35,208 nucleotides of DNA from Bacteroidetes bacterium HGW-Bacteroidetes-6 (GTDB lineage Bacteria; Bacteroidota; Bacteroidia; Bacteroidales; DTU049): positions 1-35,208 of the forward strand of contig PHDB01000047.1 of NCBI GenBank assembly GCA_002842495.1. The letters are read 5' to 3'. The notes under the pieces are model-generated. The model had not been told where the DNA came from and made no database searches. It saw nothing but the letters and a program-made list of their open reading frames with translations. Made by a program: the position numbers and the translations under genes. This document shows positions 17,401 through 25,574 of the stretch, piece by piece (position 1 is the first letter of the stretch; every line of letters begins with the position of its first letter).

Positions 17401-18324
17401 ATGAAAGCAATAACAGCATCTGGTTTAACCAAGCGTTACAAAAACGTTACGGCACTCAATAGTATCAGTTTTGAGGTTGCTGAGGGCGAGATGTTTGGTT
17501 TTATCGGACCCGACGGAGCCGGCAAGACGTCTCTTTTTCGTATCATGACATCTCTTTTGGTACCCGACGATGGAAATATTACTGTTTTGGGCTACAATCC
17601 GGTGAAAGATTACAAAGCAATCCGGCGCATTTCGGGCTATATGCCCGGTCGTTTTTCGTTGTATCCCGACCTTACGGTAGAAGAAAATCTACAGTTTTTT
17701 GCTTCAATTTTCAAGACAAGTATCGAAGAAAACTATCATCTTGTAAAAGATATTTACAGTCATATAGAGCCATTCAAAAATCGCAGAGCGGGGAAGCTTT
17801 CGGGAGGGATGAAACAGAAACTGGCTCTGAGTTGTGCGCTTATTCATAAACCCGACATTTTATTTCTCGACGAGCCTACCACAGGTGTCGATCCGGTTTC
17901 GCGACAAGAGTTTTGGGAAATGTTGGGCCGCCTGAAATCGGAAGGACTAACCATTGTGGTTTCAACGCCTTATATGGACGAGGCTTCGCGCTGCGATCGT
18001 GTTGCTATGATGCACGACGGCAATATTCTTGCTACCGATACTCCTTCTGGTATTTCTCAATTACTGACAATTCCTTTGTTCAAGGCAACAGGGAGCAACA
18101 ACTATCAATTGCTGAAATGGCTCCGGGACCGGCCTTATGTCGCCGATGTTTTTCCTTTTGGACAAGAAGTCCACTTTTCGTGTACCGGCAGCATTGATAA
18201 TCTGTCGAAAGAAATATGCGAATTCGATTCAAACGCTTCGGTGCATTCTGTTCAGGCAACAGTCGAAGATGTGTTTTTGCATTTGTCGCAGAACCTGATT
18301 AATTCAAAATCGGACGTATTATGA
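17401..18324 (+). CDS. ABC efflux ATPase, first subunit (YbhF N-half-like)
   Basis: The 307-residue protein has a Walker A GPDGAGKTS (36-44), signature LSGGMKQ (133-139) and Walker B ILFLDE (153-158). At the switch (H-loop) position, where ABC ATPases have His, the sequence is STPYMDEA, so Pro190 replaces it. The residues after 210 form an accessory C-terminal domain. The sequence resembles the first half of E. coli YbhF, where two ATPase domains are fused; here they are separate genes overlapping by 4 bp (ATGA, 18321). It should pair with the next gene as an asymmetric heterodimer driving drug export through the two permeases. Confidence 0.9.
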   Translation: MKAITASGLTKRYKNVTALNSISFEVAEGEMFGFIGPDGAGKTSLFRIMTSLLVPDDGNITVLGYNPVKDYKAIRRISGYMPGRFSLYPDLTVEENLQFFASIFKTSIEENYHLVKDIYSHIEPFKNRRAGKLSGGMKQKLALSCALIHKPDILFLDEPTTGVDPVSRQEFWEMLGRLKSEGLTIVVSTPYMDEASRCDRVAMMHDGNILATDTPSGISQLLTIPLFKATGSNNYQLLKWLRDRPYVADVFPFGQEVHFSCTGSIDNLSKEICEFDSNASVHSVQATVEDVFLHLSQNLINSKSDVL

Positions 18325-19064
18325 CAACAGAACCCATCATTATAGTTGAAAATCTGGTGAAACGATTTGGTTCTTTTGTTGCCAATGAGAATCTGAATTT
18401 CACTGTGCAGAAAGGCGAAATATTTGGGTTTCTGGGAGCCAACGGAGCTGGGAAGACTACTGCAATGAAAATTTTGTGTGGTTTGTCGAAACCGACATCG
18501 GGCAAGGTGAGTATTGCCGGATATGATATTTACAACGATACAGATAAAATTCGCCGAATCATTGGTTATATGAGCCAGCGATTCAGCTTGTACGAAGATT
18601 TGACGGTATATGAAAATATTCGTTTTTTTGCCGGAATTTATGGTCATACGGGAGCAGCATTTCGCGAAAAAGCAGGAAAGTTGATTGAGAAATTGCAAAT
18701 GAGTCAGGTCCGCAACAGTTTGGTGAAGGAAATTCCATTGGGCTGGAAGCAGAAACTGGCATTCAGTATAGCATTGTTTCACGAACCTCCTATTGTTTTC
18801 CTCGACGAGCCGACCAGCGGGGTCGATCCTGTGACGCGGAGGCAATTCTGGGAAATGATTTATGAGGCTGCCGAAACAGGTGTTACTGTTTTTATCACAA
18901 CGCATTATATGGACGAGGCTGAATACTGCGACCGTGTTTCAATTATGGATCAGGGCCGTATTGCTGCACTCGATACTCCAGCCAGGCTAAAAGCCGCTGC
19001 CGGAGCAAACGACATGAATGAGGTTTTTCTCAGGCTGGTGAGGCCACAAAAATCAACCGTATGA
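18321..19064 (+). CDS. ABC efflux ATPase, second subunit (YbhF C-half-like)
   Basis: The 247-residue protein has a Walker A GANGAGKTT (39-47), Walker B IVFLDE and an intact switch His195 in TTHYMDEA. Its signature motif is IPLGWKQ (138-144) in place of LSGGxxQ, as I recall for the second half of YbhF/RbbA-like proteins. With the first subunit this gives one composite ATP site with both changed elements and one fully consensus site. Start and stop overlap both neighbours by 4 bp (ATGA), indicating coupled translation. Confidence 0.9.
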   Translation: MTTEPIIIVENLVKRFGSFVANENLNFTVQKGEIFGFLGANGAGKTTAMKILCGLSKPTSGKVSIAGYDIYNDTDKIRRIIGYMSQRFSLYEDLTVYENIRFFAGIYGHTGAAFREKAGKLIEKLQMSQVRNSLVKEIPLGWKQKLAFSIALFHEPPIVFLDEPTSGVDPVTRRQFWEMIYEAAETGVTVFITTHYMDEAEYCDRVSIMDQGRIAALDTPARLKAAAGANDMNEVFLRLVRPQKSTV

Positions 19065-20161
19065 AACAGTTTCTTGGTTTTTTTCGGAAAGAATTTATTC
19101 ATATTATCCGCGATTTTCGGTCGTTGCTGATCTTGCTTTTGATGCCCGTGGTTATGATGATGATTTTTGGCTATGCAATCAATATGGATGTGAAAGATGC
19201 CGATATTGCAGTCCTCGATATGTCGAAGGATGATATGACGAAGCAGATTACCGACAAAATACTTTCTTCGGGCTATTTTCGGCTTTATCAGAACATTGGA
19301 AGCCGCGAGGAAGTTGAAACACTGTTCCGAAGCGGAAAAGTGAAAGAAGCCATTTTGTTTGAGCCCGGATTTGCACGAAAATTTACGAGCGATGGCAAAG
19401 CCAATATTCAGATTATTGCAGATGCATCCGATCCCAACAATGCCAATATGCTGGTGAATTACACCAATGGTATCATCAGCAACTATCAGCTGCAAAAATC
19501 GTCGGGTGGAAAACTGATGTTGACTACCGAATCACGTTTTCGATACAACGAGAATCTTGAAAGCGTGTATATGTTTGTGCCGGGGCTGATTGCCCTGCTT
19601 GTCATGCTTATTTCCACCATGATGACTTCTATCTCTATTGCCCGGGAGAAAGAAACAGGAACGATGGAAATTATCCTTGTTTCACCGCTGAAACCCTGGC
19701 AGATTATTATTGGGAAAGTGGCGCCATACGCATTTATTGCTCTTTGCAATTTGGCTGTAATACTTCTGTTAGGGACTTTTATGTTTGGAGTGCCCTACCG
19801 GGGAAGCATGGCTTTGTTGCTTGCGGTGTGTGTGCTTTTTATTATGATGGCACTCTCGCTGGGAATTCTGATTTCAACCATCAGTAGCAATCAATTGATG
19901 GCTATGATGATTTCGATGATCGGACTATTGTTGCCTACTATTTTGTTGTCGGGCTATATTTTTCCGATAGAAAATATGCCACGGCCATTGCAAATGATAA
20001 GTTCTGTTTTTCCTGCACGCTATTTTATTACTGTTCTGAAAGCTGTAATGCTGAAGGGCGTTGGTATTGCGTATGTGTGGAAAGAAATTGTTGTTTTGAG
20101 CGGCATGTTGGTGCTTTTTCTGGGAGTAAGTATTCGTAAATTTAAAATCAGATTGGGCTAG
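19061..20161 (+). CDS. ABC-2 type efflux permease (YbhS-like)
   Basis: The 366-residue protein has one N-terminal membrane helix (about 20-40, LLILLLMPVVMMMIFGYAINM), a large extracytoplasmic domain (about 45-170), then five hydrophobic helices in the C-terminal half. The segment SISIAREKETGTMEIILVSPLKPWQIIIGK is the coupling region typical of ABC-2 exporters. It forms half of the membrane channel with the next gene. Start overlaps the upstream ATPase stop by 4 bp. Confidence 0.9.
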   Translation: MKQFLGFFRKEFIHIIRDFRSLLILLLMPVVMMMIFGYAINMDVKDADIAVLDMSKDDMTKQITDKILSSGYFRLYQNIGSREEVETLFRSGKVKEAILFEPGFARKFTSDGKANIQIIADASDPNNANMLVNYTNGIISNYQLQKSSGGKLMLTTESRFRYNENLESVYMFVPGLIALLVMLISTMMTSISIAREKETGTMEIILVSPLKPWQIIIGKVAPYAFIALCNLAVILLLGTFMFGVPYRGSMALLLAVCVLFIMMALSLGILISTISSNQLMAMMISMIGLLLPTILLSGYIFPIENMPRPLQMISSVFPARYFITVLKAVMLKGVGIAYVWKEIVVLSGMLVLFLGVSIRKFKIRLG

Positions 20162-20163
20162 CT

Positions 20164-21267
20164 ATGAAAACAATACTGATACTTATACAAAAAGAATTTC
20201 TGCAGATTTTTCGCAACAGAGCCATGCTGCCACTGATTTTGATTATGCCGGTCATTCAGCTGGTTATTTTAGGCAATGCTGCTACTTTTGAACTGAAACA
20301 TATCAGCATGATGGTGGTTGATGACGATCTTAGCCCTGCATCACGTGATTTGGGAAGCAAGTTCAGCAATTCTCCGTTTTTCGATGTTGTTGCTTACGCA
20401 CAAAGTCAGAATCACTGCGAAGAAGCAATGCAACAGGGAAATATCGACTGCTACATGATAATTCCTTCCGGTTTCGAGAAGAAGTTAACCAATGGCGAAG
20501 AGGTTCAGCTGCAGCTGGTTGTCAATTCAATCAATGCGTCTGCCGCAGGACTGATTGGTGTGTATTGCAATTCAATTGTGATGGATTTTGGACGCGGGCT
20601 TACATCGGGGCTGAGTGTTTCGCCTGCAGTAATTCAAACCACACATTCCTATTGGTACAATCCCGAAATGAATTATCCAAGTTTTATGGTTCCCGGAATT
20701 TTGGTGTTGCTGGTCACTCTCATTGGTCTTTTTCTCAGCTCGATGAATATTGTCCGCGAAAAAGAAATTGGAACTATTGAGCAAATCAACATTACTCCTA
20801 TCAAAAAATATCAGTTTATTGCAGGGAAACTGCTTCCATTCTGGATTATTGCTCAGGTTGAACTGGCTCTGGGATTGTTTATAGGCTGGGTTATTTACAC
20901 CATCCCAATCGAAGGGAGTTTGCCATTGCTTTTTGCCTTCTCGAGCTTGTATCTGATTGTGATTTTGTCGCTCGGACTTCTCGTGAGTACCATCAACAAT
21001 ACGCAACAGCAAGCCATGTTTATTTCGTGGTTTTTTATGGTGTTGTTTATTATTCTCAGTGGATTGTTTACGCCGGTAGATAGTATGCCCGATTGGGCGC
21101 AGCAGCTCAATATCATCAATCCAATCAAATATTTTATCGAGTTTATCAGGATGGTTTTGCTCAAAGGCAGTGGATTTGCCGAAACGGCGCACTTGTTTCG
21201 CTCAATGGTTCTGTTTGCAGCAGTTCTTTTCCCTTTGGCGATGTGGCGATACCGCAAGACAGTGTGA
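20164..21267 (+). CDS. ABC-2 type efflux permease (YbhR-like)
   Basis: The 367-residue protein is a paralogue of the preceding permease with the same plan: N-terminal helix (about 18-37), extracytoplasmic domain, and a C-terminal helix bundle with the coupling segment SMNIVREKEIGTIEQINITPIKKYQFIAGK. It starts 2 bp after the upstream stop. It completes an export system made of a TolC-like duct, an adaptor, two ATPases and two permeases. It ends the tightly packed operon. Confidence 0.9.
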   Translation: MKTILILIQKEFLQIFRNRAMLPLILIMPVIQLVILGNAATFELKHISMMVVDDDLSPASRDLGSKFSNSPFFDVVAYAQSQNHCEEAMQQGNIDCYMIIPSGFEKKLTNGEEVQLQLVVNSINASAAGLIGVYCNSIVMDFGRGLTSGLSVSPAVIQTTHSYWYNPEMNYPSFMVPGILVLLVTLIGLFLSSMNIVREKEIGTIEQINITPIKKYQFIAGKLLPFWIIAQVELALGLFIGWVIYTIPIEGSLPLLFAFSSLYLIVILSLGLLVSTINNTQQQAMFISWFFMVLFIILSGLFTPVDSMPDWAQQLNIINPIKYFIEFIRMVLLKGSGFAETAHLFRSMVLFAAVLFPLAMWRYRKTV

Positions 21268-21278
21268 TTGTATTCTTA

Positions 21279-21286
21279 TATCTTTG
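21279..21286 (+). promoter_or_regulatory. Possible -7 element of the acyltransferase gene
   Basis: TATCTTTG matches TAnnTTTG and ends 11 bp before the ATG at 21298. It suggests separate transcription and argues against the TTG start at 21268. No good -33 box was seen. Confidence 0.4.
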
Positions 21287-21297
21287 CAAAAAAAATC

Positions 21298-21897
21298 ATG
21301 TCGCTTACTCCCGCACGTCAGAAATGGAGATTCATTCGTTGGCCACGAATTGTTATTTCGCAGGCAATTCTGAGGCTTTGCGGTTGGCGCTACCGATATC
21401 TGATCCCGACAAGTATCACCAAGTCGGTTATGCTTGTTGCTCCGCATACATCGAACTGGGATTTTATTTTAGGCCGGTTGTGCTACAATGCGCTCGATAT
21501 CAGAGTTCGTTTTATGATTAAAAAGGAGATGTTCTTTTTCCCGCTGGGAATATTCTTGCGTATTTGGGGTGGAATTCCGGTCGATCGCAAAAAACCGGGG
21601 AATATAACCGAACAGGCTTTGCAGTTATTTGCCCGTTTCGATGAACTAACCTTTGGAATTACTCCCGAAGGCACTCGTAAGCCCAATCCAAGGTGGAAAA
21701 AAGGTTTTTATCGGATAGCTATGCATGCCGGAGTCCCTATTGTGCTTACCTATCTCGATTACGGAAAAAAAGATGCAGTTGTTGGCAAGGCTTTTTATCC
21801 GACAGGCGATTATAGCAAAGATATGAAAGAAATAGCCGCGTTTTTTTCAACGGTTACTCCGGCTCACCCCGAAGGGTATGTTACGCCTGAGTTTTGA
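21298..21897 (+). CDS. 1-acyl-glycerol-3-phosphate acyltransferase-like protein (PlsC family)
   Basis: The 199-residue protein carries the PlsC-type blocks: APHTSNWDF (a variant of the NHxxxxD catalytic block, with His and Asp four residues apart), a middle block GIPVDRKKPG, and TPEGTRKPNPRWKKGFYRIAMHAGVPIVLTYLDY (block III/IV). It would move an acyl chain to a glycerol-phosphate or similar acceptor at the inner membrane. ATG 21298 was chosen; a TTG at 21268 would add ten residues overlapping a -7-like element. It follows the last permease by 30 bp and could be read with the efflux operon. Confidence 0.82.
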   Translation: MSLTPARQKWRFIRWPRIVISQAILRLCGWRYRYLIPTSITKSVMLVAPHTSNWDFILGRLCYNALDIRVRFMIKKEMFFFPLGIFLRIWGGIPVDRKKPGNITEQALQLFARFDELTFGITPEGTRKPNPRWKKGFYRIAMHAGVPIVLTYLDYGKKDAVVGKAFYPTGDYSKDMKEIAAFFSTVTPAHPEGYVTPEF

Positions 21898-21962
21898 TAT
21901 AATCAGTTCGTTGAGTTGAAAGAAATTAATATTACGGAATTAAGTATAATAAAACCCGGATT

Positions 21963-23171
21963 ATGAAAAAATCTGTAGTGATGACATTGTTGATTTTGAC
22001 GTGTCAGATTGTTTTGGCTCAGCAAAAAATTACCGGATACAAACCGGACATTGAATCGTATGTAGGTTTTATTCAATCTCAGCATCAAAGTCCTGTAGAG
22101 TATCTGCTACGGAAATACGAAACACATGATGTGATTGTATTGGGTGAACGCGATCATCGCGATATTACACAGTACTATTTTTTTGAAAAGCTCATCAATA
22201 CCGAAGAATTTTACAGTCAGGTGAGTGCGATTTATACTGAGGTGGGTTCGTCGAACTACAACGATACACTCAACAAAGTTCTGCTGAACTCATCGTTAAC
22301 CGAGGCAGAAGCTGCTCAACAGTTGATTGGAGTTTTTCGCGATATTTCATATCAGGCTTTTTGGGACAAATACAACTGCTTCTACCTTTGGAAAACAGTA
22401 TTCGCGTTCAATAAATCACATCCCGATTTTCCAATTACTATTGAAATGACTTCGTATCCGTTCGATTGGGACGAAATTGCTGATACTGCCACTTGCCGTG
22501 CAAAAACAGACGAAGTGGAGGAAAATTACGATCGCTTTATGGCCGGTTATTTTCTGAAAAGCTTCGAAGCAAAGCAAAATACGAAAAGGAACAAAGCTTT
22601 TGTAATTATGAATTATCCGCATAGTTTGCGGAAATGGACTTCTCAAAAGAATATTACCTACTCCGATATGTTTGGTGGGTATATTAATGAAAAGCTTGGC
22701 GACAGAGTTTGCTATATTATTGTCAATCCTTACACGCTCAACTATCTGCCGGTTGCTAACGGAAAATGGGATGCAGCCTTTAAATATTGTTCGTTTCCCC
22801 CGATAGGCTTCGATTTCAGCAATTCTCCATTTGGAAAAGATACTTTCGATGTGTGGCCGCTCAAAACGGGCATTCTCAGCTTTGAGGAACTTTACGATGG
22901 CATCATTTTCATTAACCCCGCTTCGGAATGCGAAAATATGGTAGGCATTCCCGGATTTATAGATAGGAAATTCGGCAAGGAGTATCTGAGGCGACTTAAA
23001 CTTCGGATGTATGCTATTCAGAGAGATGATTTTAAAACCAAATACCGATGGGAAAAAGCATCGTGTAATACTTTAAGAAAGCGCACTGTTTACGACGATA
23101 TCCAATACCGCTACGGCGACGATGGAAGTAAGAATTTCGATACGATTGTGAATAGCTGGTTGCTTTTTTGA
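21963..23171 (+). CDS. Exported ChaN/EreA-like protein of unknown function
   Basis: The 402-residue protein has a signal peptide (MKKSVVMTLLILTCQIVLA, then QQ). The segment HDVIVLGERDHRDITQYYFFEKLI has the LGExxH pattern seen near the N-terminus of the erythromycin-esterase / ChaN / TraB-like fold. Further conserved-looking parts are AIYTEVGSSNYND, FAFNKSHPDFPITIEMTSYPFDW and KAFVIMNYPHS, the last with a possible active-site His. Family membership is a pattern-based guess and no substrate can be named. It stands alone on the plus strand. The distal boundary of the cassette-like array lies directly after its stop, so it is probably the flanking core gene. Confidence 0.6.
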   Translation: MKKSVVMTLLILTCQIVLAQQKITGYKPDIESYVGFIQSQHQSPVEYLLRKYETHDVIVLGERDHRDITQYYFFEKLINTEEFYSQVSAIYTEVGSSNYNDTLNKVLLNSSLTEAEAAQQLIGVFRDISYQAFWDKYNCFYLWKTVFAFNKSHPDFPITIEMTSYPFDWDEIADTATCRAKTDEVEENYDRFMAGYFLKSFEAKQNTKRNKAFVIMNYPHSLRKWTSQKNITYSDMFGGYINEKLGDRVCYIIVNPYTLNYLPVANGKWDAAFKYCSFPPIGFDFSNSPFGKDTFDVWPLKTGILSFEELYDGIIFINPASECENMVGIPGFIDRKFGKEYLRRLKLRMYAIQRDDFKTKYRWEKASCNTLRKRTVYDDIQYRYGDDGSKNFDTIVNSWLLF

Positions 23172-23277
23172 GGCGGTTTCTGTAACGGGTCATTATCAAC
23201 CGGAGTGGAAAGTAAATAGAAGTACTGCGTTTAGCAACCCATAAGCCCTGCTATTACTTATATGCCGTGTTGTGTGG
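23172..23277 (-). repeat. Degenerate attC-like site at the distal end of the array
   Basis: Plus-strand GTTGTGTGG (23269-23277) with the preceding TATATGCCG resembles the outer and inner boxes of the array sites at 27542 and 29004. The other arm (GTAACGGGT, 23182-23190) is weakly complementary, and an internal ATAAG/CTTAT stem is present. The arm GTTGTGTGG is translated as the end of the DUF3795 gene. Confidence 0.35.
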
Positions 23278-23692
23278 TGATCCTTGCTGTTTTATTTTTA
23301 CAATTTGAACATTCTGCATCATGCAATGATATTACCCCGGAACAAATTTCACACATCCACTTTTCGCGTTCAGATGCTAAAAAAGCAGTTATTCCTTCTT
23401 CTTGAGCTTTTTTGCTGTTTTCTATTAAACTGGTATTATATCGCTTATTATAACTCTTTTCGAGGCTCTTGATTTGTTTGCAATGAAAATCAGAACATTC
23501 GTAGCAGTATGTTAATCCTTTTTCTTGTGCACAATTCTTTATTTTGCAGGATTTACAACGCTCAGGTTTGTGATTGTCGTCTTTAAGACAGCCAGAACAA
23601 GGTTTCTTGTTTTTCAAATGAACATAACAAACCATACAATTCATTCCGCAAGGAGCAAATAGTTGGTCATCTATTTTTTCAGGCATCTTCAT
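23258..23692 (-). CDS. DUF3795 cysteine-rich protein (copy 1)
   Basis: The 144-residue protein has many Cys pairs: CGMNCMVC, PCSGC, RCKSCKIKNC, YCYECSDFHC, and a final zinc-ribbon-like CEICSGVISLHDAECSNC. This is the pattern of DUF3795 proteins, probably metal-binding, of unknown function. Its last six residues (TTQHGI) and stop are encoded by the attC-like arm at 23258-23277, so the reading frame runs into the recombination-site-like sequence. It is the last array gene; a second, divergent DUF3795 gene lies at 26332. Confidence 0.8.
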   Translation of the reverse strand: MKMPEKIDDQLFAPCGMNCMVCYVHLKNKKPCSGCLKDDNHKPERCKSCKIKNCAQEKGLTYCYECSDFHCKQIKSLEKSYNKRYNTSLIENSKKAQEEGITAFLASEREKWMCEICSGVISLHDAECSNCKNKTARITTQHGI

Positions 23693-23736
23693 TTTTCATC
23701 TCCTTATTACAAGTGTAGTTTTATTTTTCACACTGG

Positions 23737-23770
23737 GCGTCAGTATGACGCACATAGCTGCTGTTGCAGC
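23737..23770. repeat. Two adjacent short hairpins
   Basis: GCGTCA-GTA-TGACGC (23737-23751) and GCTGC-TGTT-GCAGC (23757-23770) lie between the DUF1801 and DUF3795 genes. They share no boxes with the attC-like sites and recall the REP-like repeats elsewhere. Confidence 0.5.
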
Positions 23771-23825
23771 ACGATTTTTATTGCTTGTGCCTTCCTGAAA
23801 AGGGTTTCAATTCGTTTTAATAAAC

Positions 23826-24215
23826 TCATTTTTCTTCTTCAATGATCTCATTCTTTCTGAATTTTACCATTCTGATAATGAGGTCTTTGGGCAATTGTTT
23901 GTCAAATGGAAAATTAACCGATCCTTTTCCTGATTTAAAGTCCTTTAATTCTTTTGAAAATTGGTCTAATGTTTTTGGAAACGGATAAAAGCTGACAAAT
24001 TTTGAATAGGCAACCATCATGATTTGTAGTTTTGTCTTTGAATCGGGCACCAGTATAAAAGTTGGAACTTTGTAGTTTTGAACCTCAATGGCTTCGGGTA
24101 CAGCTTCTTTGATAATGCTCCTTAATTCTTTTAAAATCTTTTGCGCTTCAATGGGTTGATTGGCAATGTAATCGTCAATTGTCCCGAAGTTGGGCATGGC
24201 TCCTGCTTTACTCAT
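23826..24215 (-). CDS. DUF1801 (YdhG-like) protein
   Basis: The 129-residue protein reads as a complete DUF1801 domain: TIDDYIANQPIEAQKILKELRSIIKEAVPEAIE, then a beta-rich middle with VAYSKFVSFYPFPK and a C-terminal PFDKQLPKDLIIRMVKFR. These are small alpha/beta proteins of unknown biochemical role. The ATG at 24215 gives the expected length. It is an array gene on the minus strand without a visible promoter of its own. Confidence 0.8.
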   Translation of the reverse strand: MSKAGAMPNFGTIDDYIANQPIEAQKILKELRSIIKEAVPEAIEVQNYKVPTFILVPDSKTKLQIMMVAYSKFVSFYPFPKTLDQFSKELKDFKSGKGSVNFPFDKQLPKDLIIRMVKFRKNEIIEEEK

Positions 24216-24260
24216 GTTGTTTTATTTATTGGGGTGGTAGTCACTTTTATTATGTGTTCT

Positions 24261-24340
24261 TCGGTGGCGGTATAATTAGTCAGGGATTGCAGGCTATAAC
24301 CGTTGAATAGCCAATTATCCCGGCAATTTTAGTTGTGTTT
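24261..24340 (-). repeat. Compact attC-like site downstream of the HTH-pentapeptide gene
   Basis: The plus strand has GGCGGTATAATT at one side and AGTTGTGTTT at the other. In between are GGGAT/ATCCC and GGCTAT/ATAGCC stems around a 9-nt loop. It shares GGCGGTAT and GGGATTGCxGGCTA with the site at 28877, but it is shorter (80 bp) and its outer boxes pair poorly. Confidence 0.45.
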
Positions 24341-24361
24341 ATGCATTTTTATTTACTTTTC

Positions 24362-25258
24362 TCAGGAAATCAAAGTGATGCCTGTCAGATCGGCAAGGTT
24401 GTTTTTCAAGAAGGCAAAAGTCATTTTATCTGCCTTGCAGTCAATAAACTGCACTCGCTTGAATTTTTTATTGTTCTTGAAAAATGTATTTATGAGTGTT
24501 GCATTTTGAAATTTAACACCGTAAAAAGAACAATTTTCGAAACGACAGTCTTCCAGTAGGCCTTCAAAAACAATATCCTGAATGGCCATTTCATAAAAGC
24601 TTGTCCCATTCAACTTTGCACTTACAATCGTATTTTTACCGAAACCTCCATTTCTGAATTCCGCTTCGGTTAAATCGGCTTCTGTAAAATCGCAACCTTC
24701 AATATAGCTTTTTGAAAATACAATACCTCTAAGCGAACAGTTTTTGAAAACATTACTATTCAGCATTGAATTCTGGATATGGCTGTTGCTGATGTCGGAA
24801 GCTGTGAAGTCGCAGTTTCCCACATTGTTGCTGTTTAGAGAAAGCCCCGCCATTTCCGAACCTACAAACAGGCAACGTTGAATATTCGAACTGCTTAATT
24901 TTTCATGCAAATTTTTCAGTCCTGAAAAGTCACTGTCGGTCAGGTTTAATTTTGACATATCCCAACCCGGCTTTTTCTTGTTGGCTTTTAATAATTCACC
25001 TGAATTATTATCGGATTTCTCCGGAACGGTCATTTCAGTATCAACAGTCTGAAAACTTTCGGAAAAATAGTTGAGGTCAACACTAAGAATTTCTGCAAGA
25101 CGAATTAAGGTGGTAATGTCAGGCATCGATTCTCCGCGTTCCCATTTTCCAACGGCCTGAGGGCTTATAGATACTTGTTGAGCAAGTCCTGCCTGCGAAA
25201 GATTGGATTTCTTTCTTGCGGTGGCAATTTTGTCGCCAATTGATTTTGAATTTAGCAT
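24362..25258 (-). CDS. XRE-family HTH protein with pentapeptide repeats
   Basis: The 298-residue protein has an XRE helix-turn-helix at about residues 6-62 (IATARKKSNLSQAGLAQQVSISPQAVGKWERGESMPD), a linker, then pentapeptide repeats from about 102 onward. Their A/C-D/N-L/F-x-x pattern includes NCDFTASDISNS, GCDFTEADLTEAEF and CRFENCSFYGVKF. The N-domain would bind DNA and the C-domain would form a right-handed quadrilateral helix. Its targets are unknown. Unlike most array genes it has a good promoter of its own (25287-25319). Confidence 0.85.
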   Translation of the reverse strand: MLNSKSIGDKIATARKKSNLSQAGLAQQVSISPQAVGKWERGESMPDITTLIRLAEILSVDLNYFSESFQTVDTEMTVPEKSDNNSGELLKANKKKPGWDMSKLNLTDSDFSGLKNLHEKLSSSNIQRCLFVGSEMAGLSLNSNNVGNCDFTASDISNSHIQNSMLNSNVFKNCSLRGIVFSKSYIEGCDFTEADLTEAEFRNGGFGKNTIVSAKLNGTSFYEMAIQDIVFEGLLEDCRFENCSFYGVKFQNATLINTFFKNNKKFKRVQFIDCKADKMTFAFLKNNLADLTGITLIS

Positions 25259-25568
25259 CGTAGTCCGGTTTTAAAATTTGATGCTGCAAAGTTATCCCGA
25301 CCCATTGTTATTATGCAAATTAAGTCCGCTACTATTTGTTGCTTTTCCATCACTTTTAGTTGTATTCGGACAACTTTTTGTTGTTTTTGAGTCTTTGTTT
25401 CGATTGGCGGTTAATGATCCGGGTAGTTTGATTGTTCAATATTGCCGGTAACGGCCGGGCTATGGGAAGTGCGGATTTCAAAGCTCTGCCTTTTTACACC
25501 GCTTTTCATTTGCTTAAATGTGCGAAAATTTATGTGTTTGCGGACACCCGCATAGCATATACCGCTTG
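25259..25568. other. Intergenic stretch holding a promoter and an attC-like site
   Basis: This 310-bp region between the HTH-pentapeptide gene and the next array gene contains the promoter (25287-25319) and the attC-like site (25444-25574). No further gene was seen in the remainder. Confidence 0.5.
25287..25319 (-). promoter_or_regulatory. Promoter of the HTH-pentapeptide gene
   Basis: The minus strand has TTTG (25316-25319), a 21-bp gap and TAACTTTG (25287-25294), an excellent match to the Bacteroidota consensus. It lies about 30 bp upstream of the ATG at 25258. Confidence 0.6.
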
Positions 25569-25574
25569 TTAACC
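25444..25574 (-). repeat. attC-like site downstream of the 201-aa hypothetical gene
   Basis: Outer boxes are GCCGGTAAC (25444-25452) and GTTAACC (25568-25574). Next to them GGCTATGGG faces CCCGCATAGC, giving a GCTATG/CATAGC stem. Plus-strand ATATACCGC repeats the inner box of the 28877 site. The stop codon of the upstream gene (minus strand TAA, 25569-25571) lies inside the GTTAACC box. Confidence 0.5.

Noticed and set aside
23693..23825. An attC-like site between DUF1801 and DUF3795 copy 1
   Set aside because: Only two simple short hairpins are present, without GTTGTG or GCGGTAT boxes. This cassette boundary is not supported.
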